From positions 1-29,027 of the IMG/VR virus record IMGVR_UViG_3300038962_000103: a stretch of 29,027 nt of DNA. One strand, written 5' to 3'. The notes beneath the pieces are model-generated. The model saw only the letters and a program-made list of their open reading frames with translations. It was not told where the DNA came from and did not search any database. Shown one piece after another: positions 28,174 to 29,027 of this stretch; positions within the stretch are counted from its first letter, which is position 1, and the number at the start of each line of letters is the position of its first letter. Both the position numbers and the translations under genes were made by a program. This stretch comes from a virus.

Positions 28174-28464
28174 ATGGATAACAATATGCCTTTAATGGAT
28201 GAAACACCGATTGATGATCATCGTTTTATGTTAGAACGTATAAATGCATTATCTGAATCACTTGCTAATTTAAGCAATGAAAATACTATTTTAAAAGGCG
28301 AAATTGCTTATTTAGAAACAAGAAACAATTTTTATAAAAGTGAAATCATTGAAAAAAAATCTGATATAAAATTTTTAAATAAACGACTTGAAAAACTTGA
28401 AGATATTAATCAAAAATTAACAGAAAATTTACATAAATTAGTAATGCAAAAAAATGATAATTAA
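28174..28464 (+). CDS. Coiled-coil protein of unknown function
   Basis: Starts at ATG 28174; the frame is open upstream to a TTG at 28150 but that lies within the inverted repeat. The 96 residues form a nearly continuous heptad pattern from ~18 to 92 (RFMLERINALSESLANLSNEN, LEKLEDINQKLTENLHKL), so a dimeric or trimeric coiled coil. It overlaps the exonuclease gene by 11 bases. In this operon it may tether recombination proteins, but no family was recognised. Confidence 0.7.
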   Translation: MDNNMPLMDETPIDDHRFMLERINALSESLANLSNENTILKGEIAYLETRNNFYKSEIIEKKSDIKFLNKRLEKLEDINQKLTENLHKLVMQKNDN

Positions 28465-29027
28465 ACAAGATTCCAATGAAGATTATCACAAAAATCCATC
28501 TATTTCTGCAAGTGGATTAAAAACAATTTATTCTTATAGTGTTCAACATTTTTTAAAGCAAAAACCATTTTCATCTAATGCAATGAATTTAGGTTCAGCA
28601 ATACACACGATAATGATTGAGGGGCAAAAAATATATGGCGAACAATATTTTGAAATTCCTGATATTGGCGATAAAAGAAAAAAAGAAAATAAACAGCTTT
28701 TAGATAATTTAGTTAAAAGATCAGAGGGTAAAAAAATTATAAATAGTTCAGACTCATATATTATAAAAAATGTAATGGATAGTTTTTTAAATAATGAATT
28801 AGCCCAATTTTATTGCAAGGGTAAATGTGAATTATCACATTATTTAGAATTTATGGGAATACCTATAAGGGTTCGCCCTGATGTTATTGGCAAAGATTGG
28901 ATTAGTGATGTAAAAACTTGTCAATTTAATTCACCTAAAAAATTCAAACGCCAATGTTATGATTTATGTTATCATTTACAGGCAACATTTTATTGTGATG
29001 CGCTTGGATATGATCCAAAAAAATTTA
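28454..29027 (+). CDS. RecE/YqaJ-like PD-(D/E)XK exonuclease, N-terminal part
   Basis: 191 codons up to the window end; the gene continues at position 2 of the window after the circular join. Key residues: GSAIHTIMIEG with the G-x-x-x-H motif of RecB/Cas4-like nucleases, then R-V-R-P-D-V-I-G and W-I-S-D-V-K-T, giving the P-D...D-x-K metal site, and QCYDLCYHLQATFY, the Y/H-x-x-Q helix. It would degrade one strand of double-stranded DNA and feed the ERF protein. ATG at 28454 lies within the end of the coiled-coil gene, so the two are coupled. Confidence 0.87.
   Translation, partial: MIIKQDSNEDYHKNPSISASGLKTIYSYSVQHFLKQKPFSSNAMNLGSAIHTIMIEGQKIYGEQYFEIPDIGDKRKKENKQLLDNLVKRSEGKKIINSSDSYIIKNVMDSFLNNELAQFYCKGKCELSHYLEFMGIPIRVRPDVIGKDWISDVKTCQFNSPKKFKRQCYDLCYHLQATFYCDALGYDPKKF
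28954..29027. repeat. Right copy of the terminal direct repeat (circular overlap)
   Basis: Matches 1-74 with one mismatch (28973 C against 20 G). This copy keeps the conserved YHLQ of the nuclease and is more likely the true sequence. Confidence 0.9.

Noticed and set aside
1-29027. Integrase, lysogeny module, tRNA genes or group I intron
   Set aside because: None was found: no recombinase signature, no cloverleaf-like sequence noticed by eye, and no intron core next to the PDDEXK gene. A tRNA scan was not possible.

Overview
This window is very likely one complete, circularly closed genome of a small tailed phage (siphovirus) of about 28.95 kb. Bases 1-74 repeat at 28954-29027 with one mismatch, and one nuclease gene runs off the right end and resumes at the left end. 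The DNA is strongly AT-rich. Most gene starts have A-rich leaders instead of Shine-Dalgarno sites, and several genes follow a TAnnTTTG box. These are habits of Bacteroidota, so the host is probably a flavobacterium-like bacterium; BACON-like and LamG domains on virion proteins fit this. No integrase, DNA polymerase, RNA polymerase or tRNA gene is visible, so a lytic phage that borrows the host replisome is the simplest reading.

The early/replication arm runs from 27001 through the join to about 4228: a small HTH regulator, an ERF single-strand annealing protein, an SSB-like protein, a coiled-coil protein, a RecE/YqaJ-like PD-(D/E)XK nuclease (split by the window ends), a DnaA-domain/VRR-NUC fusion, a replication initiator with an iteron-type origin inside its gene, and a zinc-finger/TOPRIM/helicase protein. 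The best find is that origin: five AAACCG repeats at exactly 15-bp spacing with internal dyads, followed by an almost pure A/T tract, inside the initiator gene as in the lambda O gene.

The packaging and head arm (4395-10734) holds the terminase subunits, a portal with extra C-terminal domains, a Mu F/SPP1 gp7-like protein, an HK97-type protease and the major capsid protein, closed by a terminator. A cassette of eight tiny ORFs and a freestanding PD-(D/E)XK nuclease (10882-12688) then interrupts the structural genes before the head-tail connector and tail-completion genes (12783-14644). A lysis block (M15 endolysin, 3-TM holin, small lipoprotein) and a fibre/receptor-binding block (15941-20081) sit, unusually, ahead of the tail tube gene.

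The tail arm (20163-26717) contains the tail tube protein, a tail-assembly chaperone with a -1 frameshift at an A10 run, the tape measure protein and two large tail-tip proteins. The only credible minus-strand gene (26779-26895) is convergent with the tail operon and divergent from the early HTH regulator, which marks a probable regulatory junction.
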